The position numbers and the translations under genes are program-made. A stretch of 64,000 nt of DNA from Tumebacillus_A lipolyticus (lineage in GTDB: Bacteria; Bacillota; Bacilli; Tumebacillales; Tumebacillaceae): positions 1,054,001 through 1,118,000 of the forward strand of contig NZ_JBHUIO010000002.1 in the NCBI RefSeq assembly GCF_042682745.1, written 5' to 3'. The notes beneath the pieces were generated by a model. It searched no databases. It was given only the letters and a program-made list of their open reading frames with translations, and had not been told where the DNA came from. Below, piece after piece: positions 1-11,041 of this stretch. How positions within the stretch are numbered: position 1 is the first letter of the stretch; each line of letters begins with the position of its first letter.

Positions 1-3000
1 GATCCTCATACACGACAGCGGTCGCGTCTGGCGTCTTGGCGACCTGCCGCTCGAACAGGCTGTGCAGCGTCGCCTCGCGATCATAGTCGCCCGCCTGATA
101 GCTGCCGGCCAGCACGGCGAGGTGCTCCGCTTCGGACAGGAAGGCCAGCTCATCGATGCGCTGATCCGGATCGGATACGATCGCGGCGAGCAGGTTGCAG
201 AAGTGCACGCCCATCCGCTCGATCGTTTCCGCCGCGAACAGGTCGGTGCTGTATTCGAATTCTGCCTGCAAGCGATCGCCATCTTCGACCAGCGTCAAGG
301 TGAGGTCAAACTTGGCCGTCCCGCTCTCAAGCGGCTCTGGTGTCAGCGTCAAGCCCTGTACGTCCAGCTTCCCTTTCGGCGCGTTTTGCAGCGTGAACAT
401 CACTTGGAACAGCGGCGATTGGTTCAGGTTGCGCTCCGGTTGCAGCACTTCGACCAGCTTCTCAAACGGCACCTCTTGATGCACATACGCTTCGAGCGCC
501 GTCTGGCGAACGCGAGCCAGCAGTTCGCGGAATGTCGGCGCACCCGACAGATCGGTGCGCAACACCAGCGTGTTGACGAACAGGCCGATCATCCCTTCCA
601 GCTCTTCGCGCATCCGCCCTGCGATCGGCGAGCCGACCAAGATGTCCTCCTGACGGCTGTAGCGATGGAGCAGGAGGTTGAAGGCGGACAGCAGCGTCAT
701 GTACAGCGTCGCACCTTCGGCACTGCTCAGCGCGCTCAGCTTTTCGGTCAGCCCGCTGTCGAGCGAGAAGTTCGTCTGCGCACCGCGCAGCGTCGGCAGG
801 TCAGGGCGCGGATAGTCGGTCGGCAATTGGAGCAGCGGCAGCTTGCCGCCCAACTTTTGCTTCCAATATTGCAACTGACCCTGCAGCACATCCCCTTGCA
901 ACCATTCTCGCTGCCAAGCAGAGTAGTCAACATACTGCAGCGGCAACGCCGGGAGCTGCTGTTCAGCCGAGCCGGCCGCATAGCCGCGATAGAGCTCGAC
1001 CATCTCGTCGACGAGGATGCCCATCGACCATTCGTCGGTGACGATATGATGCATCGTCAACAACAGCAGGTGCTCGTCAGGGCGAATTCGGAGCAGTGTA
1101 GCGCGCACCAGCGGACCTTGCGCGAGATCGAACGGTTTTCGCGCCTCCTCGATCGCCAGCGCCTTCATCTGCTCTTCGCGAGTTTGCTCCGGCAGATCTT
1201 GGAGATCGAGCGTCGACATCTCCAGCGTCAGATCGCTTTGAATGATCTGGATCGGCTGCCCTTCCTCGCTGACAAACACGGTGCGCAGCGATTCGTGTCG
1301 CTCGACCAGCGCGCGGAAACTCTTCGCCAAAGCTACCGCGTCCAGCTCACCCTGCAGTCGCAAGGAGACCGGAATGTTGTAGGCGGAAGAGGCCGGGTCG
1401 AACTGATCGAGGAACCACAAGCGCTCCTGCGCAAAGGAGAGCGGAAGCTGCCCCTCGCGTCCTACTGCGGTGATCGGCAGCACCTTCAGCACCGGCTCAC
1501 CTTGTCTGTTCGCTTCGATCAGCGCCGCGAGCTCCGCGATCGTCGGCGCGTCAAACAAGCTTTTTAGCGGCATCTGAACGGACAGCTGCTGGTTGAGGCG
1601 CGACATCGCGCGCGTCGCCAACAGCGAGTGACCGCCCAGCACGAAGAAATTGTCACGTACCCCCACCTTCTCCAGATCGAGCACGTCGCGCCAGATGCCG
1701 GTCAGCGCCAGCTCCAGCGGCGAGGACGGCGGAACGTAGCTCGCCTCTGAGGTCAGGTCGATGCCCTCAGGCGTTGGCAACGCTTTGCGATCCACCTTCC
1801 CGTTCGGGGTGAGCGGCAGCGCGTCCAACCGCACGAATGCGGAAGGCACCATGTAGTCGGGCAAGCTTTTTCGCAAGAAGCTGCGCAGTTCCCCCAGCTC
1901 GGGCAGCTCGTCCGCCAGACAGACGGCGTAGGCGATCAGCGCATTGTTGCGGCTGATGACGACCGCTTGGCGGATCGCATCGTGCGTTTCCAGCTTCGTT
2001 TCAATCTCCCCGAGCTCGATGCGGTGTCCGCGCACTTTGACTTGATGGTCGAGGCGACCGAGGAACTTGACCGTTCCATCTGGCGAGTAGCTTGCCAGAT
2101 CGCCCGTCTTGTAGAGCTTTCCTTCTGCAAACGGATTGTTGAGGAAGCGCTCCTCCGTCAAGTCGGGGCGATTCAAGTACCCGCGCGCAACGCTCGCACC
2201 GCCGATGTAGAGTTCACCCGCCACGCCAACCGGCACCGGTTGGAAGTGGTTGTCGAGGATGTAGAGCTTGTAATTGGCGAGCGGCCTGCCGAGCGGGATC
2301 GGAGCTTGCTCAACCTCCCGCACTTCCTGCACCGTCGCCCAGACGGTCGCTTCGGTCGGGCCGTACATGTTGAACAGCTGCGCATCGGTGCACGCTCGCA
2401 GCTGGCGAGCCAAGGCGAGCGGCAACTCTTCACCGCCGAGCAGGATCTTCTGCAGCTTCTGCAGCCCTGCGCCGCTCTGCTCACTGGCGAGGAGCATGCT
2501 CATCAGCGAAGGGGTGCATTGCAGCATCGTCACCTGATGGCGATCTGCTTGCGCCCAGAAGGAATAGGAGCTTGTGCTCATGCCCGCTTCGATCACTTCC
2601 TGTTCGGAGAGCAGGACGACTTGCGTTCCTCGCGTCAACGTCCAGAACAGCTCCAGCACCGAGATGTCAAAGCCGATCGAGGTGACGGCGAGCATCACAT
2701 CCTGTTCGGCAAGGCGGATGCGCTCGTCCATCGCCGCCATGAAATTGACGACGTTTCTGTGTTCGATCATCACGCCTTTTGGCTTCCCGGTGGAACCGGA
2801 AGTGAAGATGACGTACGCTAGATGCTCCGGTTTCGCCTGGCTGACCGGATTGCTCAGGATCTCGACCTGCTCGCCCTCGGACAGCATGATCAGTTCCGCC
2901 TCGTGTGGCGGCAGCGCATCGGCAAGCGATGCTTGTGTCAAGATCACCGCCAGCTTCGCGTCCTCGATCATGTGCTGCAAGCGGTCTTGCGGATAGCTCG

Positions 3001-6000
3001 GATCGAGCGGCAGATAGGCACCGCCAGCTTTCAGCGTGGCGAGAAGTGCGACCACCATCTCCAAAGAGCGATCGAGGAAGATCCCGACCAGCTGGTCCGT
3101 TCCTACGCCGTGCGCCTGCAGCTGGTGCGCCAGCTGGTTGGCTCGGTTGTTCAGCTCGCGGAAGGTCAAACGCTCCGCCTCAAACACGACTGCTGTCGCC
3201 TCTGGGGTGCGCTCCACCTGCTCTTCGAACAGCTGGTGGATCAGCAGGTCTTCACGATGATCGACCTGCGTATCGTTCCACTCGAACAGCATCTGCTCCT
3301 GCTCCTCAACTGAGGCGAGCGGCAGTTCATGGAGCTTTTGTCCAGGATCTGCCACGATCGCCCGCAACAGGTTGTCAAAATGGGCGATCATCTGTTCGAT
3401 CGTGCTCTCATCGTACAGATCGGTGTTGTACTCCCAGCTGGTGAGCAGCCCGTGATCCGTCTCGCGCACCAGCAGCGTGATATCGAATTTGGCGGTGCCA
3501 TCGTCGAGCATCTCCGACTCGATCTCAAGGCCCGGCATCGACAGCGACACCGATGTGCTCTGCATGATGAACATCACTTGGAACAGCAGGGAGAACGACA
3601 TGTTGCGATCAGGCTTCAGCTCTTGAACGAGCTTCTCAAACGGCAGCTCTTGGTTGGCAAACGCATCGAGGGTGGTCAAGCGCACCTGCTGCAACAGCTC
3701 GCGGAACGTCATCTCGCTGGTCACCTGGTTGCGCAGCACCAACGTGTTGATGAAGACGCCGATCAGATCTTCCACCTCGCGACGCTTGCGGTTCGCCATC
3801 GGCGTGCCGACCATGATGTCCGTCTGTCCGGAGTAGCGCGCCAAAAAGGTGTTGAACGCGGACAGCAGCGTCATGTAGAGCGTCGTGCCCTCGCGAGTGC
3901 TCAACTGCTGCAGCTCTTCGCTAAACTCGGGGGACAGCAGGTGCATCTTCATCGCGCCATTGTAAGTTTGATAGACGGGGCGCGGTCTGTCGGTCGGCAA
4001 CATCAGCGTCTCCAACTGGCCGCTCATCCGCTCTTTCCAGTAGCTCAGCTGCCCGTCGAGCAAGCCTTCCTCGTTGTTTTTCTCCAGCCAGTGCGCATAG
4101 TCCCCATACTGGATGGCAAGCGGTGAGAGCGGCGATGGCTCGCCGTGGTAAAACGCGCTGTAGAGAGCGCCGATCTCGCGGATCAGCAGGCCGAGCGACC
4201 AGCCGTCCGCCACGATGTGATGGATGATCAGCGCCAGCACATGCTCTTCCTCGCCCAGGCGGAACACGGTGGCGCGGATCAGCGGGCCTTGATGCAGATC
4301 GAACGGCTCGCGGGCGAGCTGGCTCACCAAGCGGTTCGCTTCCTCATTGCGATCGGAGGCGTCATGGGAGGAGATGTCCTCTTCGGCGATCGCGATGCGA
4401 AGCTCCGGAAGGATCTCGGCGATCGGCTGACCGTCGACCGTCTTGACGATGGTGCGCAGCGTCTCATGGCGGGAGATGATCTCATTGATGCTCTTGGTCA
4501 ACAGGTCGAGGTTGAGCTTCCCTTTCATCCGCACGGCGGTCGGGATGTTGTAGACCGGCTCGCCTGGTGCCAACTGTTCCATAAACCAGATGCGCTCCTG
4601 CGAGGAGGACAGCGTATGCCTTCCTTCTGGGCGCGGGGTGATCACCGCTTCCATCTGCGTGGGCACTTCGCCCTTCTCTGCGATCTTCTCCTGCACCGTC
4701 ACCGCCAGCTCCGCTGCGGTCAGCGCTTCGAACAGCGCGCTGAGCGGCAGTTCGATCTCATATTCACCCCGCAGGCGGGAGATCAGCTGCATGCCGATCA
4801 GCGAGTTGCCGCCGAGCTGGAAGAAGTTGTCGTGCACACCAACGCCGTCGATGCCGAGCAGCTCTTGATACATCCTGACGATGGTCGCCTCCTGCTCGTT
4901 GGTTGGCGTGGCAAAAGGAGTCGACAGATGCGGGCGCGCATGCAGTTGTAGCGAGCCCTCCTCCTCCTCCTGATGTTGATCTGCGACAGACGCAACAGGT
5001 GTGACGGAGCGAACCGATTTCGCTTCGATCCAATAACGCTTGCGCTCAAACGGATAGGTTGGCAACGGCACGCGCAGTCGTCGCTCTTGCTGGTGCATCC
5101 CTTGCCACTCCATCGTGCCACCCGAAATCCAGAGCTGCCCGATCGACCCGAGCAAGAACTGGAGATCGCCTCGCTTCTCATAGGAGGGGCGAAGGGTCGG
5201 CAGCGCGATCAATCCCGCCTGTTGCCCTTGCAGCGCAAAGCTGCAGAGCGTCTGCCCAGGACCTACCTCTAGCAGCACGAGCTCTTCGTCTTGGCAAAGC
5301 GCTTGCAAGCCGTCCGCCAAGCGAACCGTCTGGCAGAGATGACGCGCCCAGTACATCGGGTCGGAAGCCTGTTCTGCTGTGATCCATTCACCTGTCACGT
5401 TGGACACGAACGGGATGCGCGGCGCGTTCGGGCGGAAGCTGCCGATCAGCTCTGCAAAGCGATCGACGATCGGCTCCATCATCTGCGAATGAAACGCATG
5501 CGAGTTTTGGACGCGCATACAAGCGATCCCTTGCGCCAACAGCTGTTGTTCCAGCTCGTCCATCGCGTCCGCTTCGCCAGATACGACACAGTGATGAGGG
5601 GTGTTGATCGCAGCGAGCGACAGTCGATCACCGAGCAGCGGCAGGATGTCAGCCGCGCTCATCGACACGCCGAGCATAGCACCTGCAGGCAACTGTTGAA
5701 TCAGCTGTGCGCGCTTGGCGACGATCGTCAGCGCATCTTCTAACGAGAAGACGCCGGCGAGACATGCAGCCACATATTCACCCAACGAGTATCCGATCAT
5801 CGCCTTCGGGCGAATCCCCCATTCGAGCAGCAGTTGCGCCAGCGCATACTCGATCACAAACAGCGCGGGATGAAGGTACTCCGTTCTCGCCAGCGGATCG
5901 TTCTCCGATTGGGTCTCGCCGTCTCTGCGGAGCAGCTTGCGCAGATCGAACGCCTGATCCGTTCCGCCATCTGCCGTCACGCTCACCGGCTCGACGCTCG

Positions 6001-9000
6001 CCTCCGGATACAGGAGGTCGCGCAGGTCGATGTTGATCTGCGGCTTCAACAGCTCGCAACAGGTGTCGACATGCGTTTTAAAGGTCGGTTCTGTCCGATA
6101 CAGCTCTTGTGCCATGTTGACATACTGATCGCCTGTGCCGGGGAAGAGGAAGGCGATCGAACGATCATCGCGCTTCGACTGACCGCTCTGCATCCGGCGC
6201 GGATGCAGCGAGCTGAGCACTTCCAGCGCATCTTCGCGGTCTGTGACGACAAAAGTGCGACGATGTTCAAAGGCGCGACGACCGACTTGCAGGGTATAGG
6301 CGATATCGTCCAGCGCTTGCTCCGGGTGGTGCAGCAGGTGCTCCTTTAAGTTGGCGGTCGCCGTTTCCAGCGCCGTGGCCGTCTTCGCTGACAACACCAA
6401 GAGCTGAGCGCCCCGCGCAGAAGGGGTGCTCACCTGCTGCGGTGCCTCCTCCAGGATCGCGTGGACGTTGTTTCCGCCCAAGCCAAACGAAGAGACGCCG
6501 GCACGGCGGGGCGAATCGCCTCGCTGCCATTGCTTCAGCTCGGTATTGACGTAAAACGGCGAGGATCTCCAATCCACTTTTGGCGTGGGAGCCTCAAAGT
6601 GCAGGCTGGGCGGCAGTTGCTGATGATAGAGGGCGAGCACCGTCTTCATAAAGCCTGCCGCTCCTGCCGCCGCATCGAGATGTCCGATATTCGATTTGAC
6701 GGAGCCGATCGCACAGAAGTTGGTCGCATCTGTCTGCGTCCGGTACGCTTGCGTCAGCGCCGTCAGCTCGATCGGGTCGCCGAGCGGCGTCGCAGTGCCA
6801 TGCCCCTCGACGTAGGAGACGCTCTCCGGGTGGACGTCTGCCGCATCCAACGCCTTGGCGATCACCTGCGCTTGACCTTCGACGCTCGGAGCGGTGTAGC
6901 CGACCTTCTGCGAGCCGTCGTTGTTGACAGCCGAACCTTTGACAACCGCCATGATGTGATCGCCATCGCGAAGGGCGTCATCAAGGCGCTTGAGCACGAC
7001 CACCCCAGTTCCGCTGCCCGGCACCGTCCCCTGTGCGTTCGCATCGAAGGCGCGACAGTGTCCGTCGGGCGACATGATGCCGCCTTCCACATGATGATAG
7101 CCGGTCTTCTGCGGCACTCCGACCGAGATGCCCCCAGCGATCGCCATGTCGCAATCGCCATTTCGCAAATTTTGGCTGGCGAGATGAATCGACAGCAGGG
7201 CGGTCGAACAGGCGGACGCCACCCCGTGGCTGACCCCTTTGAGGTTGAGCTTGTAGGCGACGCGGGCTGCCAGATGATCATTTTCATTGCCCAGCGCGAC
7301 AGTCAGCTCACCGACCGATGCGATCAGCTCTTGGTTGGGCAGCAGGTTGAACATCAGATAGCGGCTGAGCCCAGTGCCCGCGAAGACGGAAATGACACCC
7401 TCGTAGTTTTCCGAGTCGTACCCTGCCACTTCCAGGGCTTCCCAAGCGGTCTCCAAAAAGATCCGGTGCTGCGGGTCCATCACTTCCGCTTCCCGCGGGT
7501 TGATCCCGAAGAAGCCAGCATCAAACCATTCGATGTCCTCCAAGATGCCGGCCGCTCGCACATAGTTCGACGCCTCGACAGCTTTTGGATCATGTCCGAC
7601 TTCGAGCAACTCCTCTTTGCTGAACTGCTCGATCGACTCCACTCCATCGCGAAGATTGTGCCAGAATTCCTCCACGTTTTTCGCACCTGGAAAACGTCCG
7701 GCCATCCCGATGACCGCGATGTCTGTTCGCGATCGATCGCTCACGTTTTGCTGCGGCTTGACGCGAGGTTGCTTCGACTCGCTCGGTTGGCTGTTGCCGA
7801 AAAGGTGGTTTGCCAGCATGCTCACCGTCGGGTACTTGAACATTTCGACGACAGAAAGCCCGATATCATAGCGCTCCTTCAGCTGGCGATGAACTTGGAT
7901 GAGCAATAGCGAATGTCCGCCCAAGTCAAAAAAGTTGTCGTTGAGTCCCACCTTCTTCACGCCGAGCACCTCTTGCCAGATCAGGGCGATCTCCCGCTCC
8001 AATTCGCTTTGCGGCGGCAGGTAGGTTTCCTGCACCGCCTCTTCCACCTTCAGTTCGAGCAGCGCCCGGCGATCGACCTTGCCGTTTGGCGACAGGGGAA
8101 GCGCAGCGAGGAAGGAGAACGTGTTCGGCACCATATAGCTGGGCAGCTTTTCCAGCAGAAAACGGCGCAGTTCTTTGGCGGTCACTGTCTGTTTTGCCAC
8201 GATGAACGCGCTCAGCGCATCCCCCTTTTGCAACACCACCGCCTCTTTTACGCTCGGATGTTCGACGAGCGGCGATTCAACCTCGCCGAGCTCGATGCGG
8301 TAACCGCGAATTTTCACCTGATCATCGAGCCGCCCGCGATACTCGATCACACCGTCTGAAGCGAGCCGCACCAGATCGCCCGTCTTGTAGAGCTTCCCTT
8401 CGCCAAACGGGTTGGCGATAAAGCGCGAAGCTGTCAGCTCTTCGCGGTTGTGATAGCCGCGCGCCAAGCAGACCCCGGCGACGTGCAGCTCTCCCGTCGC
8501 GCCGAGCGGCACCGGATTGAGGTGAGCGTCGAGCACGTAGAGCTTCGTGTTGGCGAGCGGACGGCCGATCGGGATCGTCGGGCGCTCGCTATGCTGCTCA
8601 CAGCGCCAGTAGCTGACGTCGATCGTCGCTTCGGTCGGTCCGTACAGATTGTGCAACTGCGCGTGGGGCAAGCGCGAATAGAATCGGTCTCGCTGCTCCG
8701 GCAACATCGCCTCACCGCCACAATAGACGTGTCGAAGGGACTTGCATCGCTCTACCCCTTTTTCTTCTAGGAAGATCTGGAACATCGACGGAACAAAATG
8801 CACGGTGGTCACCTGCTGCTCGATGATCAGATCGCGCAGATAGGCGCTGTCTTTGTGCCCGTCTGCTCGTGCCACGACCAGCGTGGAACCTGCAGCGAGC
8901 GTCCAGAAGAGCTCCCAGACGGAGACGTCGAAGGAGATCGGCGTTTTCTGCAGCACGCGATCCGCCTCGGTCAGCCCGTACTCTTCCTGCCGCCACAGCA

Positions 9001-10900
9001 TGTGGTTGACAGCCGCTCGGTGCGTGATCATCGCGCCCTTCGGCTGACCGGTCGACCCGGACGTGTAGAGCATGTACGCCAGATGATCAGGCGTGATCTC
9101 CGCTTCCAGATCGCTCGCTTCCTCCGCGGCGTAACTGTCTCCATCTACGCAAATCACCGCAGCTTGCTGCTCAGAAATGCGCTCTGCGAGCTGCCCGTGC
9201 GTCAACAGCACGCGCACCTGCGAATCTGCTAACAGGCAGTCGACCCGCTCGGCAGGCAGGGCAGGATCGATCGGCACATACGCACCGCCCGCTTTTAACA
9301 CCCCGCACACGGCGACGACCAGCTCGATCGAGCGCTCCATGAAGATGCCGACGAATGAATCGCCGCGCACCCCTTCTCGCCGCAAGCGAGCAGCCAAGCG
9401 GTTGGCCCGCTCGTTCAACTCTCGGTAGGAGATCGATTCCCCTTCGAACACGACTGCCGCGCGGTCTGGTGTCCGCTCCGCCTGACGCTCGAAAAACTGA
9501 TGGAGCAGCATGTCTTGCGGGTAGTCCCGCTCCGTTCGATTCAAGCGATCGACCACCAGCTCATACTCATCAGCTGACAACAAAGGCAACGCCGAGACAG
9601 AGGCGCTCGGATCGTGCACAATCCCCTGCAAAAGAACTTCGAAGTTGCTCGCCATCCGCTCGATCGTCTCGCGATCGAACAGGTCGGTCTTATATTCCCA
9701 TTTGCAGACCAGCCCGTCTGCCTCTTCGACCATCTCCAAGAGCAAATCATACTTGGCTGCTCGCGTCTCCTGTTCGAGCAGTCGCATCGAGAGCCCGGGC
9801 AGTTCAATTTTTGCAAGGGGCGAATTTAAGGTGAACATCGTCTGAAACAGCGGCGACACGTTCATATGCCGCTCCGGCTGCAATTCCTGCACCAGCTTTT
9901 CAAACGGCACTTCCTGATGTCGATATGCTTGCAGCGCCGTCAACCGCACCTGAACCAGAAAATCTTCAAACGATGGATTGTTTGCCAGATTCCCGCGCAA
10001 AACCAGATTGTTGACGAAAAATCCGATCAGCGGTTCCACCTCTTGGAGATACCTTCCCGCGATCGGGGAACCGACCAGCACATCTTCCTGTCCAGAATAG
10101 CGCGACAAAAATACCTGATAGGCTGCCAACAGCGTCATGAACAGGGTGGCCTGCTCCTTGCGGCCCACCTCCTTGAGCTGCTCGGTCAGCTCCTTCGAAA
10201 GCTGCCTCTTCACCGCACCTCCGCGATCGGTCAGCGCCAGATGGCGCGGGCGATCGAACGGAAGTTGCAAGAGGGGCAACTCTCCGGCCAGCCTGTCCCG
10301 CCAATAGTCGATCGACTGCGCGAGCTCTTCGCCGCGCATCGCCTCATGCTGCCACTCCGAAAAGTCCGCATATTGAAAAGGCAGCTCCGGAAGCGGTGAG
10401 CGCTTTCCTTCAACGAATGCGCCATAGAGCGCAGACAGTTCCTCGATCAAAATCCCTGTCGACCAACCGTCGGAGATAATATGATGCATCGTGATCAAGA
10501 GCAGGTGCTCACGCTCGGCGAGCTTTAACAAGGTCGTACGCAAAAGCGACCCGCGCTCCAGATCGAACGGACGAACCGCTTCCTCCGCGACCAGCTTCTC
10601 CGCCCGTTCGCGGCGCATCGCTTCTGGCAGCTGGTGAAGTTCGATCACAGGCAGTTCTTGCACCCGCTGTTCGGAGACCAGCTGAACAGGTTGACCCTCC
10701 CGTAATCCGAACGTGGTGCGCAACGATTCGTGCCGGTTCACAATCTCAGCTAAGGCACGCTTTAGCGCCTCCACCTGAAGCTCGCCTTCCAACAATAGCG
10801 CAGCCGGCATCAGATAGGCCGGGCTCCCAGCTAACAGCTGATCGGCCACCCACAGCCGCTGCTGGGAGAACGATACTGGAAATGCGTACAGATCTGTCAT
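1..10900 (-). CDS. Hybrid NRPS/PKS megasynthase, third protein of the cluster (3' end outside window)
   Basis: At least 3,633 residues. The ATG at 10,900 leads straight into a condensation domain (FPVSFSQQRLW). Domains by approximate residue: C 1-430; A 450-930; T with LGGHS near 990; KS with cysteine in ACSTALLSIH near 1230, plus HGTATPLGDPIE and KSNIGHLDAA; AT with GYSLGE near 1706 and HAFHS, the malonyl-CoA type; T with LGGNS near 2030; C 2050-2480 with HHIVADG; A with TSGSTGKPKG near 2700; T near 3088; C with HHIVTDE near 3288; start of a further A at the edge. By alignment to GrsA the first A reads D-V-W-H-Y-G-L-I-D-K (serine-like) and the second D-I-L-Q-L-G-M-V-W-K (glycine-like). No ketoreductase lies between AT and T. 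It should act in the cytosol as part of an assembly line. Product and order of action are unknown. Confidence 0.93.
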   Translation of the reverse strand, partial: MTDLYAFPVSFSQQRLWVADQLLAGSPAYLMPAALLLEGELQVEALKRALAEIVNRHESLRTTFGLREGQPVQLVSEQRVQELPVIELHQLPEAMRRERAEKLVAEEAVRPFDLERGSLLRTTLLKLAEREHLLLITMHHIISDGWSTGILIEELSALYGAFVEGKRSPLPELPFQYADFSEWQHEAMRGEELAQSIDYWRDRLAGELPLLQLPFDRPRHLALTDRGGAVKRQLSKELTEQLKEVGRKEQATLFMTLLAAYQVFLSRYSGQEDVLVGSPIAGRYLQEVEPLIGFFVNNLVLRGNLANNPSFEDFLVQVRLTALQAYRHQEVPFEKLVQELQPERHMNVSPLFQTMFTLNSPLAKIELPGLSMRLLEQETRAAKYDLLLEMVEEADGLVCKWEYKTDLFDRETIERMASNFEVLLQGIVHDPSASVSALPLLSADEYELVVDRLNRTERDYPQDMLLHQFFERQAERTPDRAAVVFEGESISYRELNERANRLAARLRREGVRGDSFVGIFMERSIELVVAVCGVLKAGGAYVPIDPALPAERVDCLLADSQVRVLLTHGQLAERISEQQAAVICVDGDSYAAEEASDLEAEITPDHLAYMLYTSGSTGQPKGAMITHRAAVNHMLWRQEEYGLTEADRVLQKTPISFDVSVWELFWTLAAGSTLVVARADGHKDSAYLRDLIIEQQVTTVHFVPSMFQIFLEEKGVERCKSLRHVYCGGEAMLPEQRDRFYSRLPHAQLHNLYGPTEATIDVSYWRCEQHSERPTIPIGRPLANTKLYVLDAHLNPVPLGATGELHVAGVCLARGYHNREELTASRFIANPFGEGKLYKTGDLVRLASDGVIEYRGRLDDQVKIRGYRIELGEVESPLVEHPSVKEAVVLQKGDALSAFIVAKQTVTAKELRRFLLEKLPSYMVPNTFSFLAALPLSPNGKVDRRALLELKVEEAVQETYLPPQSELEREIALIWQEVLGVKKVGLNDNFFDLGGHSLLLIQVHRQLKERYDIGLSVVEMFKYPTVSMLANHLFGNSQPSESKQPRVKPQQNVSDRSRTDIAVIGMAGRFPGAKNVEEFWHNLRDGVESIEQFSKEELLEVGHDPKAVEASNYVRAAGILEDIEWFDAGFFGINPREAEVMDPQHRIFLETAWEALEVAGYDSENYEGVISVFAGTGLSRYLMFNLLPNQELIASVGELTVALGNENDHLAARVAYKLNLKGVSHGVASACSTALLSIHLASQNLRNGDCDMAIAGGISVGVPQKTGYHHVEGGIMSPDGHCRAFDANAQGTVPGSGTGVVVLKRLDDALRDGDHIMAVVKGSAVNNDGSQKVGYTAPSVEGQAQVIAKALDAADVHPESVSYVEGHGTATPLGDPIELTALTQAYRTQTDATNFCAIGSVKSNIGHLDAAAGAAGFMKTVLALYHQQLPPSLHFEAPTPKVDWRSSPFYVNTELKQWQRGDSPRRAGVSSFGLGGNNVHAILEEAPQQVSTPSARGAQLLVLSAKTATALETATANLKEHLLHHPEQALDDIAYTLQVGRRAFEHRRTFVVTDREDALEVLSSLHPRRMQSGQSKRDDRSIAFLFPGTGDQYVNMAQELYRTEPTFKTHVDTCCELLKPQINIDLRDLLYPEASVEPVSVTADGGTDQAFDLRKLLRRDGETQSENDPLARTEYLHPALFVIEYALAQLLLEWGIRPKAMIGYSLGEYVAACLAGVFSLEDALTIVAKRAQLIQQLPAGAMLGVSMSAADILPLLGDRLSLAAINTPHHCVVSGEADAMDELEQQLLAQGIACMRVQNSHAFHSQMMEPIVDRFAELIGSFRPNAPRIPFVSNVTGEWITAEQASDPMYWARHLCQTVRLADGLQALCQDEELVLLEVGPGQTLCSFALQGQQAGLIALPTLRPSYEKRGDLQFLLGSIGQLWISGGTMEWQGMHQQERRLRVPLPTYPFERKRYWIEAKSVRSVTPVASVADQHQEEEEGSLQLHARPHLSTPFATPTNEQEATIVRMYQELLGIDGVGVHDNFFQLGGNSLIGMQLISRLRGEYEIELPLSALFEALTAAELAVTVQEKIAEKGEVPTQMEAVITPRPEGRHTLSSSQERIWFMEQLAPGEPVYNIPTAVRMKGKLNLDLLTKSINEIISRHETLRTIVKTVDGQPIAEILPELRIAIAEEDISSHDASDRNEEANRLVSQLAREPFDLHQGPLIRATVFRLGEEEHVLALIIHHIVADGWSLGLLIREIGALYSAFYHGEPSPLSPLAIQYGDYAHWLEKNNEEGLLDGQLSYWKERMSGQLETLMLPTDRPRPVYQTYNGAMKMHLLSPEFSEELQQLSTREGTTLYMTLLSAFNTFLARYSGQTDIMVGTPMANRKRREVEDLIGVFINTLVLRNQVTSEMTFRELLQQVRLTTLDAFANQELPFEKLVQELKPDRNMSFSLLFQVMFIMQSTSVSLSMPGLEIESEMLDDGTAKFDITLLVRETDHGLLTSWEYNTDLYDESTIEQMIAHFDNLLRAIVADPGQKLHELPLASVEEQEQMLFEWNDTQVDHREDLLIHQLFEEQVERTPEATAVVFEAERLTFRELNNRANQLAHQLQAHGVGTDQLVGIFLDRSLEMVVALLATLKAGGAYLPLDPSYPQDRLQHMIEDAKLAVILTQASLADALPPHEAELIMLSEGEQVEILSNPVSQAKPEHLAYVIFTSGSTGKPKGVMIEHRNVVNFMAAMDERIRLAEQDVMLAVTSIGFDISVLELFWTLTRGTQVVLLSEQEVIEAGMSTSSYSFWAQADRHQVTMLQCTPSLMSMLLASEQSGAGLQKLQKILLGGEELPLALARQLRACTDAQLFNMYGPTEATVWATVQEVREVEQAPIPLGRPLANYKLYILDNHFQPVPVGVAGELYIGGASVARGYLNRPDLTEERFLNNPFAEGKLYKTGDLASYSPDGTVKFLGRLDHQVKVRGHRIELGEIETKLETHDAIRQAVVISRNNALIAYAVCLADELPELGELRSFLRKSLPDYMVPSAFVRLDALPLTPNGKVDRKALPTPEGIDLTSEASYVPPSSPLELALTGIWRDVLDLEKVGVRDNFFVLGGHSLLATRAMSRLNQQLSVQMPLKSLFDAPTIAELAALIEANRQGEPVLKVLPITAVGREGQLPLSFAQERLWFLDQFDPASSAYNIPVSLRLQGELDAVALAKSFRALVERHESLRTVFVSEEGQPIQIIQSDLTLEMSTLDLQDLPEQTREEQMKALAIEEARKPFDLAQGPLVRATLLRIRPDEHLLLLTMHHIVTDEWSMGILVDEMVELYRGYAAGSAEQQLPALPLQYVDYSAWQREWLQGDVLQGQLQYWKQKLGGKLPLLQLPTDYPRPDLPTLRGAQTNFSLDSGLTEKLSALSSAEGATLYMTLLSAFNLLLHRYSRQEDILVGSPIAGRMREELEGMIGLFVNTLVLRTDLSGAPTFRELLARVRQTALEAYVHQEVPFEKLVEVLQPERNLNQSPLFQVMFTLQNAPKGKLDVQGLTLTPEPLESGTAKFDLTLTLVEDGDRLQAEFEYSTDLFAAETIERMGVHFCNLLAAIVSDPDQRIDELAFLSEAEHLAVLAGSYQAGDYDREATLHSLFERQVAKTPDATAVVYED

Positions 10901-10951
10901 TTCACACTCATTCCTCTCGACAACTTATGATGAACTTCAATGGATAAGCTA

Positions 10952-10980
10952 TATTTATCATTTTTACTTATTACACGCAA
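10952..10980 (-). promoter_or_regulatory. Candidate sigma-A promoter of the 10,900 megasynthase gene
   Basis: On the minus strand TTGCGT and TAAATA are separated by 17 bases, between the upstream terminator and the start codon. The -10 box is a weak match. It would let this gene be transcribed apart from the gene before it. Confidence 0.3.
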
Positions 10981-11005
10981 AATCGCAAGTGTGCGCCACA
11001 AAAAA

Positions 11006-11041
11006 GCAAGAGGCCGCTCTTTTAGAAAGAGCGCCTCTTGC
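11006..11041 (-). terminator. Rho-independent terminator after the 11,082-25,433 megasynthase gene
   Basis: GCAAGAGG and CGCTCTTT pair with AAAGAGCG and CCTCTTGC (one bulged C, three-base loop). On the minus strand the stem is followed by TTTTTT, so it stops transcription arriving from the gene ending at 11,082. Confidence 0.85.

Noticed and set aside
62..1567. Long plus-strand open frames opposite the megasynthase genes, here and throughout 1-35,500
   Set aside because: They mirror the codons of the minus-strand genes in high-G+C DNA, lack ribosome-binding sites and show no domain features.
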